Shown: piece after piece, positions 51,203 to 60,505 of the stretch
Numbering within the stretch: the stretch's first letter is position 1
How the letters are laid out: every line of letters starts with the position of its first letter
Assembly: GCF_011300215.1 (NCBI RefSeq)
Contig: NZ_CP049866.1
Span: 1,240,001 to 1,304,000 of the forward strand
Source: Nocardioides piscis
GTDB taxonomy: Bacteria; Actinomycetota; Actinomycetes; Propionibacteriales; Nocardioidaceae
Reading direction: 5' to 3'
DNA: 64,000 nucleotides
Made by a program: the position numbers and the translations under genes
Notes under the pieces: model-generated
The model's input: only the letters and a program-made list of their open reading frames with translations
What the model was told of the DNA's origin: nothing
The model's database searches: none

Positions 51203-52075
51203 TCAGCCCTGCAAAGCCTCGATGGCCTCGTGGATGCTCAGTGTCCGCTGGGCCGACTCGACGTGGAGGTTCTCCACCATCCGGCCGTTGTAGGTGACGA
51301 CGCCGGTGGTGCGCGACTCCCAGGCCGAGAGGATCCCGCGGGCGTCCTCCACGGCCTTCTCGTTGGGCGCGAAGGCGGCGTTGGCGCCCTCCACCTGACC
51401 GGGGTGGATCAGCGTCTTGCCGTCGAAGCCCATCTGCCGTCCCTGCTCGCATTCGGCGAGGAAGCCCTCGACGTTCTTCACGTCGTTGTAGACGCCGTCG
51501 ATGATCACCTTGCCGGTCGCACGGGCAGCAAGCAGCGCGAGGGAGAGCCCGGTCAGCACGGGCGCGCGGCCCGGCACGTGCTCGGCATACAGCTCCTTGA
51601 CCAGGTCGTTGGTCCCCATCACCAGCACGGTCAGTCGCTCCGAGGCGGCGGCGATCTCCTCGGCGTGCAGCATGGCGTAGGGCGTCTCGACCATCGCCCA
51701 GAGCTTGGTGTGCTCGGGGGCGTCGTGCCTGGCCATGGCGTCGACGAGCGCGAGGACGGCGTCGGCGCTGTCGACCTTGGGCACCACGACGGCGTCCGGT
51801 CCGGCGGCGCAGACCGCGGCCAGGTCGTCGGCGTGCCACTCGGTGTCGGCGCCGTTGATCCGGATCGTCAGCTCGCGGCGGCCGTATTCACCGCTGCGTA
51901 CGGCGGCGCACGCTGCGTCGCGGGCCGTCAGCTTGTCGTCAGGAGCGACCGCGTCCTCGAGGTCGAAGATGATGCCGTCGACCGGGAGCGTCTTGGCCTT
52001 CTCCAGCGCCTTGGCGTTGGAGCTCGGCATGTAGAGCACCGAGCGGCGTGGGCGGAACTGTGCTGACTCAGGCAT
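51203..52075 (-). CDS. CitE-like lyase (HpcH/HpaI aldolase family)
   Basis: 290 residues, ATG at 52075. FRPRRSVLYMPSSNAKALEKAKTLPVDGIIFDLEDAVAPDDK is the CitE/malyl-CoA lyase opening with catalytic Arg and metal-binding Glu/Asp. IRINGADTEWHADDL, VVVPKVDSADAV, WAMVETPYAMLHAEEIAA and FDGKTLIHPGQVEGANAAFAPNEK complete the barrel. Such enzymes cleave or form C-C bonds of malyl-CoA, citramalyl-CoA or related thioesters. 2 bp after a second, longer lyase of the same family; probably one operon for a C4-C5 acyl-CoA route. Confidence 0.88.
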   Translation of the reverse strand: MPESAQFRPRRSVLYMPSSNAKALEKAKTLPVDGIIFDLEDAVAPDDKLTARDAACAAVRSGEYGRRELTIRINGADTEWHADDLAAVCAAGPDAVVVPKVDSADAVLALVDAMARHDAPEHTKLWAMVETPYAMLHAEEIAAASERLTVLVMGTNDLVKELYAEHVPGRAPVLTGLSLALLAARATGKVIIDGVYNDVKNVEGFLAECEQGRQMGFDGKTLIHPGQVEGANAAFAPNEKAVEDARGILSAWESRTTGVVTYNGRMVENLHVESAQRTLSIHEAIEALQG

Positions 52076-52077
52076 CT

Positions 52078-53148
52078 TCAGACCTCGCTGTCGGTGCTGA
52101 TGGCGTCGTACTGCGCCTTCAGGTTGGGGTCGATCCTGCTCAGCTGCTCGGCGAGCTCGACCATGACCAGGCACTGCTTGAGGGAGGCGTCGTCCTCCAT
52201 CTTGCCGTTGAGCATGACCGCGCCGGTGCCGTCACCCATGGCAGCGACGACCTCGCGGGCGTGCCGGATGTCCTCGACGCTGGGAGCGAAGACCCGGTTG
52301 GCGATCTCGATCTGCTTGGGGTGCAGGCTCCAGGTGCCCACGCAGCCGAGGAGGAACGCGTTGCGGAACTGGTCCTCGCAGGCAGTGACGTCGGCGATGT
52401 CGCCGAAGGGGCCGTAGTAGGGGTAGATGCCGTGCATCGCACACGCGTCGACCATCCGGGCGATGGTGTAGTGCCACAGGTCCTGCTGGAAGGTCGCGCG
52501 CGGGGCGTCCGGGGTCTCGGCGTCCGGGTCCTGTCGGACCAGGTAGCCCGGGTGACCGCCGCCGACGCGGGTGGTCTTCATCCGCCGGTCGGCGGCGAGG
52601 TCGGCCGGACCGAGCGAGAGCCCCTGCATGCGCGGCGAGGCGCCGCAGATCTCCTCGACGTTGGCGACACCGCGCGCGGTCTCGAGGATCGCGTGCACCA
52701 GGATCGGGCGGTCGAGGCCGGCGCGCGCCTCGAGCTGGGCCAGGATGCGGTCGATGTAGTGGATGTCCTCGGCGCCCTGCACCTTCGGCACCATGATCAC
52801 GTCGAGCTTGTCGCCGATCTCGGTGACCAGGGTCGTGAGGTCGTCGAGCACCCAGGGGCTGTCGAGGGCGTTGATCCGGGTCCAGAGCTGGGTGGGACCG
52901 AAGTCGGTGTCCTTGGCGATCCGCACGAGGCCGGCACGGGCGGCCTCCTTGTTGTCGGCCTTCACGGCGTCCTCGAGGTTGCCGAGGAGCACGTCGACGG
53001 TGCCGACCATCTGCGGGATCTTGGCGGCCATCTTCTCGTTCGACGGATCGAAGAAGTGGATCGCGCGACTGGGCCGGGCGGGGATCTCGGTCACGGGCTG
53101 GGGGGCGCCCACGGCGAGCGGGCGGAAGAAGTCCTTGCTTGAACGCAT
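52078..53148 (-). CDS. Malyl-CoA / methylmalyl-CoA lyase-type enzyme
   Basis: 356 residues, longer than the adjacent CitE-like protein. PARPSRAIHFFDPSNEKMAAKIPQM, VLLGNLEDAVKADNKEAAR with metal-binding Glu-Asp, WTRINALDSPWVLDDL, VIMVPKVQGAEDIHYIDRIL and GTWSLHPKQIEIANRVFAPS resemble Mcl1-type L-malyl-CoA/beta-methylmalyl-CoA lyases. Paired with a CitE-type partner as in proteobacterial Mcl1/Mcl2 sets, where the second protein is a thioesterase. Predicted Mg-dependent; substrate inferred. Confidence 0.85.
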   Translation of the reverse strand: MRSSKDFFRPLAVGAPQPVTEIPARPSRAIHFFDPSNEKMAAKIPQMVGTVDVLLGNLEDAVKADNKEAARAGLVRIAKDTDFGPTQLWTRINALDSPWVLDDLTTLVTEIGDKLDVIMVPKVQGAEDIHYIDRILAQLEARAGLDRPILVHAILETARGVANVEEICGASPRMQGLSLGPADLAADRRMKTTRVGGGHPGYLVRQDPDAETPDAPRATFQQDLWHYTIARMVDACAMHGIYPYYGPFGDIADVTACEDQFRNAFLLGCVGTWSLHPKQIEIANRVFAPSVEDIRHAREVVAAMGDGTGAVMLNGKMEDDASLKQCLVMVELAEQLSRIDPNLKAQYDAISTDSEV

Positions 53149-53199
53149 GGGGCGGAACTTATCGCGCGCCGCCCACCCGTCGGTATGGCGTGCGTCTCG

Positions 53200-53556
53200 T
53201 CAGGAGAACTCGCCGGCTGCGTCGCTGAAGTAGCCGAGCTGGGTGAGGACCTCGTCGTCCACGTGGGCCCTGATGATCCCCAGGTTGTCGACGATCATGG
53301 TGGCGCGCACGTGCAGGCGCTGGAACTCCTCGGAGTCCATCATGGCGGCCAGCCCCTGGGCCGAGCCCTTGATCAGGAAGAACCCCTGCAGGTCGCCACC
53401 ATGAGGATCGAGGATGACCGGGTCGAAGCTCTCGATGGATCCGTCCTGCAGACGCTCGCCGTAGTAGGTCACCGCGTCGTTGAAGACGTCGAGGGACCGC
53501 TGTTCGCGCCCACGCACCGTCTGGCCCCAACCGATGAACAGTGCTGACTCCGACAT
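53200..53556 (-). CDS. Conserved hypothetical protein, possible dimeric barrel
   Basis: 118 residues: ESALFIGWGQTVRGREQRSLDVFNDAVTYYGERLQDGSIESFDPVILDPHGGDLQGFFLIKGSAQGLAAMMDSEEFQRLHVRATMIVDNLGIIRAHVDDEVL. The alternating strand-helix pattern with a GFFLIKG strand fits a ferredoxin-like (EthD/YCII) barrel. No catalytic signature. GAGG precedes the start. Confidence 0.7.
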   Translation of the reverse strand: MSESALFIGWGQTVRGREQRSLDVFNDAVTYYGERLQDGSIESFDPVILDPHGGDLQGFFLIKGSAQGLAAMMDSEEFQRLHVRATMIVDNLGIIRAHVDDEVLTQLGYFSDAAGEFS

Positions 53557-53657
53557 GTCTCGACCTCGAATCGTTCGTCGCGGGAGGTCCGACGCTAGGC
53601 ACCGACCGGGGGTCGGCGCATCGCCACTTCAGGGGAAATCAGCCCGTGGCCGTCAGG

Positions 53658-54206
53658 TCACCGCCGCCGGCCGAACCACCGGCGGCCAGCACTGCGATCA
53701 GCCTCCTCGGCGGCTCGCAGGGCAGCACGGTTTGCCCGGATCCTGCTCTCGCGCCGACCGCGCCAGGCCTCGACCTCCGCGTCCGGGTCGCGCAGGGGGG
53801 TGACGACCGGCGGGCCGCCCTCGAGCTGCATGCGGGCTCGGCGGACCCGCGCGTTGAAGTCGTCCACAGCGCGGTGCACCTCGCGCTCGCTGCCGAGCCG
53901 GTCGAGCAGCCCGTCGAGCTCGGCGTCGTCCTTGCGCAGCTGCAGGGCGGGCGGCAGGACGCTGAGCCGCTCCCGCTCGATGAGCTTCTTGATCCACCAG
54001 TCCGGGTCGTGCTCGGTGCCGAGTCCCTCGATGGGCTTGCCCGCACCGGGGAGGTCGTCGAAGTCACCACGCTCGAAGGCGACGCGCAGCTGCTGCTCCA
54101 CCCACTGCGACTGGTGGGCGATCCGGGCCGCCGCCGCGGTCTGTCCGGTGCGCTCGTCACGTGCAGGTTCGTGGTGGCCTGTGTCGCGGTCCCGGTCCTG
54201 GCTCAT
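53658..54206 (-). CDS. DUF1992 (DnaJC28-type) domain protein
   Basis: 182 residues. The core HQSQWVEQQLRVAFERGDFDDLPGAGKPIEGLG matches the DUF1992 signature (DDLPGAGKPL), followed by WWIKKLIERERLSVLPPALQLRK and a charged coiled coil with basic C-terminus RRWFGRRR. Function unknown; in eukaryotes the domain is linked to J-proteins. CGGAG ribosome binding site. Confidence 0.88.
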   Translation of the reverse strand: MSQDRDRDTGHHEPARDERTGQTAAAARIAHQSQWVEQQLRVAFERGDFDDLPGAGKPIEGLGTEHDPDWWIKKLIERERLSVLPPALQLRKDDAELDGLLDRLGSEREVHRAVDDFNARVRRARMQLEGGPPVVTPLRDPDAEVEAWRGRRESRIRANRAALRAAEEADRSAGRRWFGRRR

Positions 54207-54294
54207 GGGCGACTCCGTTCGTGGCTGTCACCACGATAATTCTCGGGTCCAACCAAGGGTGGCTCGAGCGCGACCTCGGTGCCACCATCGAGAG

Positions 54295-55068
54295 ATGAGC
54301 CAGCCCCGCACCGAGTGGATCGACAAGTGGGTGCGCGGCCGTCTCGGCGACGTGCTCGTCGTCGAGACCCGCGACCCGCTGCTCGTGTGGCAAGCCGGCT
54401 TCCCGCCCGTCTATGCCTTCGCCCACGATGAGGTGACGCCGGGCTCGCTGCGGCCGGCCAGCGCCTCGACGTACCCAGGGGGTTTCTTCTTCGGTCCGCA
54501 GCTGCCGGTGGCCGAATGGTTCGATGTCGTCGCGGGCGAACAGGTCGTGGAGTGCGGGGCCTGGACGCTGGCGGACCTGCCCGACCGGGTGGTGATGACG
54601 TGGGAACCGAGGCGGTTGGCGTGGACCGAGGAGGAGGAGCCCGTGGGACTCCACCCCCGTGACCCACACAAGCGGGTGGAGACGCTGCACAGCTCACGAC
54701 ACGTGGAGGTGCTCCTCGACGGTGATGTGGTGGCGACCAGTGCGCACCCGGTCCTGCTCCTCGAGACCGACCTGCCGACTCGCTACTACCTGCCCCGGGA
54801 GGATGTCCGGCTCGACCTGCTGACCGCGACCGACAACGTCTCGGCCTGTCCCTACAAGGGCACCGCCGACTCCTACTGGAGCTTTCCTGGGCCGCCGGCC
54901 GTGGCCAACGTCGCGTGGTCGTACTCCGCCCCGCTCCCGGCGGTGGCGCCGATCGCGGGACGGGTCTGCTTCTACAACGAGATCGTCGACATGCGTGTCG
55001 ACGGGAGGCTCCTGGAGCGTCCGGAATCGCCGTTCAGCAAGCCCCAGCAGCGCCCCGGAGCGGAGTAG
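54295..55068 (+). CDS. DUF427 family protein
   Basis: 257 residues, ATG at 54295. Second half carries the DUF427 beta-barrel signature: HSSRHVEVLLDGDVVATSAHPVLLLETDLPTRYYLPREDVR, CPYKGTADSYWSF, and GRVCFYNEIVDMRVDG. The first half is a divergent, similar barrel (WIDKWVRGRLGDVLVVETRDPLLVW). Small-molecule or nucleotide binding is suspected for the family, not shown. Confidence 0.88.
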   Translation: MSQPRTEWIDKWVRGRLGDVLVVETRDPLLVWQAGFPPVYAFAHDEVTPGSLRPASASTYPGGFFFGPQLPVAEWFDVVAGEQVVECGAWTLADLPDRVVMTWEPRRLAWTEEEEPVGLHPRDPHKRVETLHSSRHVEVLLDGDVVATSAHPVLLLETDLPTRYYLPREDVRLDLLTATDNVSACPYKGTADSYWSFPGPPAVANVAWSYSAPLPAVAPIAGRVCFYNEIVDMRVDGRLLERPESPFSKPQQRPGAE

Positions 55069-55083
55069 CGGTCGATCTCCTCG

Positions 55084-56100
55084 TCAGGTCACGTCGATGA
55101 GCACCTTGCCGACCGCGCCCTCCTCGACGGCCGCGTGCGCCTCGGCGGTCTGCTCGAGCGGGAAGTGGTGCAGCGGGAGACCGTGCCCGTCGCCGACCCC
55201 GAAGGCGCCGTCGGCTAGTGCGGCGGTGATGTCCTCGGCCGCCGCCCGCAGCGCCGCCCCGCCGACCGTGTAGAGCAGCACCCACTGGAAGCGCGCATTG
55301 GTCGAGAACGTCTCGCGCACGCTCAAGGTGACCTCGTCGCCCCCGTTGTTGGCGTAGATCGCGATCGTCCCGCGGGGCCTGATCACCTGGAGGTCGAGGC
55401 GCAGGTTCTGCGCGGGGGCGACCTCGACGACGATGTCGACACCGTCGGGAGCCAGCTCGCGGATCGCCTCGACCGGGTCCTGCTCGCGGTAGTTCACGGT
55501 GTGCTGGGCGCCGGCGGCCGCGGCCAGCGTGGCCTTCTCGTCGCTGCTGACGGTGCTGATCACGGTGGCGCCGGCCCAGCTGGCGAGCTGGATGGCCGCG
55601 TTGCCGACCGCGCCGGCCCCGCCCGCGACCAGCACGATCGCTCCGGCCAGCGCGCCAGGAGCCAGCCGGTCGGGGCCGTCCTCCGAGGTGGTCAGCGCGC
55701 GGTGGGCGGTCACCGCGGGCACTCCGAGGGCCGCACCCACGTCGAACGACGCGCTGTCGGGCAACGGCGTGACGTTCTCGACCGGCAGCACGACCTGTTC
55801 CTGCGCCGTGCCGCCGGGACGGGTGTGCTGGGCCAGCATCGTCCAGACCCGGTCCCCGACCGCGAAGTGGGCCACGTCGGGGCCGACCGCGTCGACCACA
55901 CCGGCGCCATCCTGGCCGGGCACGATCTCGGGGAAGGCCAGCTCGCCCATCTTGCCGGAGCGGAACTTCCAGTCCGTGGGGTTGACCCCGGCGCGGGCGA
56001 TGCGCACCCGCACCTCGCCCGGGCCGGGCTCCGCGGACTGCCGCTCGACGAGCTCGAGGACGGAGGACTCGCCGCTCTCGGTGTAGACCACTGCACGCAT
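55084..56100 (-). CDS. Quinone oxidoreductase-type NADPH-dependent MDR enzyme
   Basis: 338 residues from the ATG at 56100, chosen for AAGGAG 6 nt upstream over two in-frame upstream ATGs. GroES-like N-terminus RAVVYTESGESSVLELVERQ, GVNPTDWKFRSG, PGQDGAGVVDAVG, Rossmann VAGGAGAVGNAAIQLA, then VNYREQDPVEAI. No zinc-ligand Cys set, so a zinc-free quinone/enone reductase rather than an alcohol dehydrogenase. Confidence 0.9.
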   Translation of the reverse strand: MRAVVYTESGESSVLELVERQSAEPGPGEVRVRIARAGVNPTDWKFRSGKMGELAFPEIVPGQDGAGVVDAVGPDVAHFAVGDRVWTMLAQHTRPGGTAQEQVVLPVENVTPLPDSASFDVGAALGVPAVTAHRALTTSEDGPDRLAPGALAGAIVLVAGGAGAVGNAAIQLASWAGATVISTVSSDEKATLAAAAGAQHTVNYREQDPVEAIRELAPDGVDIVVEVAPAQNLRLDLQVIRPRGTIAIYANNGGDEVTLSVRETFSTNARFQWVLLYTVGGAALRAAAEDITAALADGAFGVGDGHGLPLHHFPLEQTAEAHAAVEEGAVGKVLIDVT

Positions 56101-56162
56101 GGGGGTCTCCTTCATCGGGTGTCGCCTCACTGGGGGCTACCCCAGCGGGTCAGGGTCCATGC

Positions 56163-56792
56163 CTACCCCGGACCCGGGGCTTCTGGCGACTGGGGCGAGA
56201 AGCGGCCGCGATGAACCGCGTCGGCGCGCCGGCGGCGGCGGGCGGGCGAGCCCGCGGGGCCGGTGTCGGCGACCCGGTGCCCGACCGTGACCGCGCCGAT
56301 CGGGTGGTGGTCGACCGGCACGTCGAAGGCTGCCCGGAACGCGTCCGTCCGTTCCGGCGGGATGCCGAAGAAACAGGCCCCCAGGCCCTCGTCGACCGCG
56401 GTCTGCAGGATCAGCAGCGTCGCCATACCTGTGTCGATGAACCAGTACGGCGCCGGCCACCGCGCTTCGTCCTTGTCGGTCCACCCCTTGTCCGGCTCGG
56501 CGTAGCGGTCGAGGTAGGCCGCCTTGCACGCCAGGGGAACGATCACGACCGGTGCCGTCCGCATCCCCTCGAGCCAGGGGCTGGCCGCGTCCGGGTCGGG
56601 AGAGGTCGACTCCCAGAAACGCGCCACGTCGGCGGCCGTGTCGAGCACCAGGAACGCCCACCCCTGGCTGAACCCGGCACTGGGGGCTCGCTGGGCGTTC
56701 GCGAGCATGCGGTCGACGGACTCGGCGGCGACCGGGCGGTCGGCATAGGTGCGGATCATCCGGCGTCGGCGTACAACCTCTTGGAACTCCAC
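56163..56792 (-). CDS. Nitroreductase-family FMN oxidoreductase
   Basis: 209 residues from a GTG at 56792. [48 protein letters not shown] is the FMN phosphate and ring-binding opening; [37 protein letters not shown] with VGHRVADTG completes the fold. CACAGT 6 nt before the GTG fits a leaderless start. The divergent PLP-enzyme gene begins 25 bp away. Substrate unknown. Confidence 0.88.
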   Translation of the reverse strand: MEFQEVVRRRRMIRTYADRPVAAESVDRMLANAQRAPSAGFSQGWAFLVLDTAADVARFWESTSPDPDAASPWLEGMRTAPVVIVPLACKAAYLDRYAEPDKGWTDKDEARWPAPYWFIDTGMATLLILQTAVDEGLGACFFGIPPERTDAFRAAFDVPVDHHPIGAVTVGHRVADTGPAGSPARRRRRADAVHRGRFSPQSPEAPGPG

Positions 56793-56817
56793 CGGGCAAC
56801 TGTGGCACGCTCCGAGC

Positions 56818-57927
56818 ATGGATGGCACGGTGCAGGGCCTGGTCGAGGTGGATCAGTCCGGGCACGCCGAGCGCGCCTGGGTGATCGAGGCGATCAACAG
56901 GCTCAAGGCCGACCAGACCCGGTCCGCCGACACCCACCTGCACGCGATCCACATCCCGGCGCTGCCCGGGGTCGACCTCTATCTCAAGGACGAGTCGACC
57001 CACCCGACCGGGTCCCTGAAGCATCGCCTCGCCCGCTCGCTGTTCCTCTACGGCCTGTGCAGCGGCCTGATCTCCGAGGGCACGCAGATCGTCGAGGCGT
57101 CGTCGGGGTCGACCGCCGTGAGCGAGGCGTTCTTCGCGCGGCTGCTCGGCCTGCCGTTCACGGCCGTGATGCCGTCGACGACCTCGCACGCCAAGGTCGC
57201 GCTGATCGAGCGTGAGGGAGGCCGGTGCGTGCTGGTCGACGACCCGTCGTCGGTCTATGACGTCGCTCGGGGCCTCGCGGCCGAGTCGGGTGGGCACTAC
57301 CTCGACCAGTTCACCTATGCCGAGCGGGCCACCGACTGGCGCGGCAACAACAACATCGCCGAGTCGATCTTCGAGCAGCTCTCGATGGAACGCTTCCCGA
57401 CGCCCGAATGGGTCGTCGTCGGCGCCGGGACCGGCGGCACGTCGGCCACGCTCGGCCGCTACGTCCGCTGGCGCGGCCTGACCACCAGGCTGTGCGTGGT
57501 GGATCCGGAGAACTCCGCCTTCCTCGCCGCCTTCCGTGATCCGGGGTGTGGCGAGACCACCTGCGGATCGCGGATCGAGGGGATCGGTCGCCCGCGCGCC
57601 GAGCCGTCCTTCCTGCCCGACGTGGTCGACCGGCTGGTGCGGGTGCCCGACCCGGCGTCGGTCGCCGCGATCCACTTCCTGCGGACCCGGACCGGCGCGC
57701 TGGCCGGGCCGTCGACCGGCACCGCGGTCTATGCAGCGACCAAGCTGGCCTGTGACCTCGCGGCGGCCGGGCAGTCCGGCTCGATCGTCACGCTGCTGTG
57801 CGACGACGGGGTCCGCTATCTCGACACCTACTTCGACCTCGAGTGGGTCGCCGAGCAGGGCTGGGACCTGGCGCCATACCTCGACGTGCTCGCGCGTGCC
57901 TGGGACGAAGGCGTCTGGACGGGCTGA
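56818..57927 (+). CDS. PLP-dependent cysteine synthase-family enzyme (Cds1-like cysteine desulfhydrase)
   Basis: 369 residues. [29 protein letters not shown] contains the PLP lysine region; [28 protein letters not shown] binds the substrate carboxylate; [22 protein letters not shown] holds the cofactor phosphate; [17 protein letters not shown] follows. The length and C-terminal extension match the mycobacterial Rv3684 (Cds1) type, which degrades cysteine to pyruvate, ammonia and sulfide, rather than CysK. The start is 25 bp from the divergent nitroreductase. Confidence 0.87.
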   Translation: MDGTVQGLVEVDQSGHAERAWVIEAINRLKADQTRSADTHLHAIHIPALPGVDLYLKDESTHPTGSLKHRLARSLFLYGLCSGLISEGTQIVEASSGSTAVSEAFFARLLGLPFTAVMPSTTSHAKVALIEREGGRCVLVDDPSSVYDVARGLAAESGGHYLDQFTYAERATDWRGNNNIAESIFEQLSMERFPTPEWVVVGAGTGGTSATLGRYVRWRGLTTRLCVVDPENSAFLAAFRDPGCGETTCGSRIEGIGRPRAEPSFLPDVVDRLVRVPDPASVAAIHFLRTRTGALAGPSTGTAVYAATKLACDLAAAGQSGSIVTLLCDDGVRYLDTYFDLEWVAEQGWDLAPYLDVLARAWDEGVWTG

Positions 57928-57930
57928 GAC

Positions 57931-57946
57931 GTCTCGGATCCGAGAC
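57931..57946. promoter_or_regulatory. hut operator site 3 (perfect palindrome)
   Basis: GTCTCGGATCCGAGAC, identical to the site upstream of hutU. Only 3 bp after the preceding stop and 56 bp before the M20-hutF-hutI unit. Confidence 0.85.
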
Positions 57947-58001
57947 GGGGCTCAAGCGTGCCGCGTTGACCCCGGACCCGCAGAGGAGTGGACTGGCGGC
58001 C

Positions 58002-59195
58002 ATGACCTTCGAGGCGATGTGGCGCGACCTGCACCCGGTCGGGCGGTCCACGTCGTCGGGCGGCTACTTCCGCCAGCCCTGGACGTCGGCGGAGTCGGAG
58101 CTGCGGGCGTGGTTCGCCGAGGCGGCGATCGCTCGCGGCCTCGAGCTGGAGACCGACGCGATGGGCAACCAGGTCGCCTGGTGGCGCCCGTCCGGGGCGG
58201 CCGGCCCGAGCGTGCTGACCGGCTCCCACCTCGACTCGGTCCTCGACGGTGGCGCCTTCGACGGCCCGCTCGGCGTGGTCTCCGCACTCGCGGCGATCGA
58301 CGTCATGCGCGAGCGAGGGGTCGAGCCGACCCGCCCGATCGGCGTCTCGGTCTTCACCGAGGAGGAGGGCTCGCGGTTCGGGCTGGCCTGCCTCGGCTCG
58401 CGCCTGGTGACCGGCGCGACGACGTGGGACTCGGCACGAGAGCGGCAGGACCGCGACGGCGTCCATCTCCTCGACGCGCTCGACGCCGCCGGCCTCGACC
58501 CCTCCGCCGGTCTGCTGTCCCTCGAGGGGGTCGGATGCTTCGTCGAGCTGCACGTCGAGCAGGGCCGCGACCTCGTCGACCGCGACGTCGCGGTCGGGCT
58601 CGCCAGCCAGATCTGGCCGCACGGCCGCTGGCGCTTCGACTTCACCGGTGAGGCCAACCACGCCGGCACGACGCGGATGGAGGACCGGCGCGACCCCATG
58701 CTCTCCTATGCCGCGACGGCTCTTGCGGCCGACGAGCAGGCCCGGCTCACCGGCGAGCGGGCGACCTTCGGGCGCATCGACGTCGCGCCCAACGGCACCA
58801 ATGCCGTGCCGTCGCGGGTCAGCGCGTGGCTCGATGCCCGCTGCTCCTCCGACGCGGCCCTCGCTGAGCTGGTCGAGTCGATCTCGCGCCACGGGGACGA
58901 CCGGGCCGAGCGCGACGGCACCGCCCTCTCGGTGACCGCTGAGTCGGTCTCGGGTGCGGTCCACTTCGATGCGGACCTCACGCGGTCCCTGGCCGCCATC
59001 GGCGACTGGCCGGTCATCGCGACCCAGGCCGGCCACGATGCCGGGATCCTGTCCGACGCCGGCATCCCGACCGCGATGCTCTTCGTCCGCAACCCGACGG
59101 GGGTGTCCCACTCGCCTGCGGAGCTCGCCGAGACCGCCGACTGCCTCGCGGGCGTCGAGGCCCTCGCCGACGTGCTGAGCGAGCTCGCCTCGTGA
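58002..59195 (+). CDS. M20 amidohydrolase (allantoate amidohydrolase-like), probable N-formylglutamate step
   Basis: 397 residues, ATG at 58002 with GAGGAG 14 nt upstream (long spacing). GSHLDSVLDGGAFDGPLGVVSAL and FTEEEGSRFGLACLGSR carry metal ligands; GEANHAGTTRMEDRRDP is the lid; HDAGILSDAGIPTAMLFVRNPTGVSHSPAE ends the site. Sequence type is allantoate amidohydrolase/N-carbamoyl hydrolase, but it is coupled to hutF and hutI under a hut operator and no hutG is visible. The likely job is therefore removal of the formyl group from N-formylglutamate. This substrate is inferred from context. Confidence 0.85.
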   Translation: MTFEAMWRDLHPVGRSTSSGGYFRQPWTSAESELRAWFAEAAIARGLELETDAMGNQVAWWRPSGAAGPSVLTGSHLDSVLDGGAFDGPLGVVSALAAIDVMRERGVEPTRPIGVSVFTEEEGSRFGLACLGSRLVTGATTWDSARERQDRDGVHLLDALDAAGLDPSAGLLSLEGVGCFVELHVEQGRDLVDRDVAVGLASQIWPHGRWRFDFTGEANHAGTTRMEDRRDPMLSYAATALAADEQARLTGERATFGRIDVAPNGTNAVPSRVSAWLDARCSSDAALAELVESISRHGDDRAERDGTALSVTAESVSGAVHFDADLTRSLAAIGDWPVIATQAGHDAGILSDAGIPTAMLFVRNPTGVSHSPAELAETADCLAGVEALADVLSELAS

Positions 59196-60505
59196 CGACC
59201 TATCTCCTGGAGCGCGCCCTCCTGCCCGACGGGGTCCACGACGACGTCCTGGTCGACGTCGTCGACGGCCGCTTCGCCGCGGTCGAGCCCGGAGTCCTCG
59301 CCAGCGCTGCCGAACGGCTGCCCGGCCTGACCATCCCCGGTCTGGCCAACACCCACAGCCACGCCTTCCACCGTGCGTTGCGCGGCCGCACGCAGCACGA
59401 GCGCGGGAGCTTCTGGACCTGGCGCGAGCAGATGTATGCCGTGGCGGAGCGGCTGGACCCCGACTCCTACCTCACGCTCGCCACCGCGGTCTTCCGCGAG
59501 ATGGTCGCCGCCGGGATCACCTGTGTCGGCGAGTTCCACTATCTCCACCACCGCCCCGACGGCCGCCCCTACGACGACCCCAACGCGATGGGGCTCGCGC
59601 TGGTCGAGGCAGCACGGGTCGCCGGCCTGCGGATCACCCTGCTCGACACCCTCTATCTCTCGAGCGGGTTCGGTGCGCCGCCCGAGGGCGTCCAGGTCAG
59701 GTATGCCGATGCGTCGGCCCACGCCTGGCGTGACCGGGTCGACGCCCTGACTCCCACGGACACCGCCATCGTGGCCGGTGCCCTCCACTCCGTCCGGGCG
59801 CTCCCCGCCGACCCGGGCAACACCCTGGCCCTCCTCGCCGACTGGGCCACCGACCGGCCCCTGCACGTCCACCTGTCCGAGCAGGTCGCCGAGAACGACG
59901 GGTGCCGGTCGGCACACGGCGTGACCCCGACCCGCCTGCTCGCCGACCACGGGCTGCTCGGACCGCTCACCTCGGCGGTGCACGCGACACACCTGAGCGA
60001 GGAGGACATCGCCCTCCTCGGTGGAGCGACGGCGTTCGTCTCCTTCTGCCCCACCACCGAGCGCGACCTCGGCGACGGCGTGGGGCCGAGCCGGCGGCTC
60101 GCCGACGCGGGCGCCCGGCTGACCCTCGGCTCGGACAGCCACGCGGTCATCGACCTGTTCGAGGAGATGCGAGCCGTCGAGCTCGACGAGCGGCTCGTCA
60201 GCCAGCAGCGCGGACACTGGCAGGCGAGCGAGCTCGTCGAGGCCGCCACCGTCTCCGGACACGCCAGCCTGGGGTGGGCCGACGCCGGGAGCATCGAGGT
60301 CGGCCAGCGAGCCGACCTCGTCACCCTCGACACCCAGAGCCCCCGCACCGCCGGCACCGGGTCAGACGAGCACACCGTCGTCTTCGCGGCGGTGGCCGAG
60401 GACGTCGTCTCGACCATGGTCGACGGGCGGTTCGTGTTCTCCGCGGGTGAGCGCGGCGAGGTGGGGCACGCCCTGGCCCAGGCGATCGGGAGGATCTGGA
60501 CATGA
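59192..60505 (+). CDS. hutF: Formimidoylglutamate deiminase
   Basis: 437 residues from a GTG overlapping the previous stop. Metal site [33 protein letters not shown] is diagnostic of Hut[59 protein letters not shown] and [22 protein letters not shown] complete it. Converts N-formimino-L-glutamate to N-formyl-L-glutamate and ammonia (pathway II of histidine breakdown). Confidence 0.96.
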   Translation: MTTYLLERALLPDGVHDDVLVDVVDGRFAAVEPGVLASAAERLPGLTIPGLANTHSHAFHRALRGRTQHERGSFWTWREQMYAVAERLDPDSYLTLATAVFREMVAAGITCVGEFHYLHHRPDGRPYDDPNAMGLALVEAARVAGLRITLLDTLYLSSGFGAPPEGVQVRYADASAHAWRDRVDALTPTDTAIVAGALHSVRALPADPGNTLALLADWATDRPLHVHLSEQVAENDGCRSAHGVTPTRLLADHGLLGPLTSAVHATHLSEEDIALLGGATAFVSFCPTTERDLGDGVGPSRRLADAGARLTLGSDSHAVIDLFEEMRAVELDERLVSQQRGHWQASELVEAATVSGHASLGWADAGSIEVGQRADLVTLDTQSPRTAGTGSDEHTVVFAAVAEDVVSTMVDGRFVFSAGERGEVGHALAQAIGRIWT

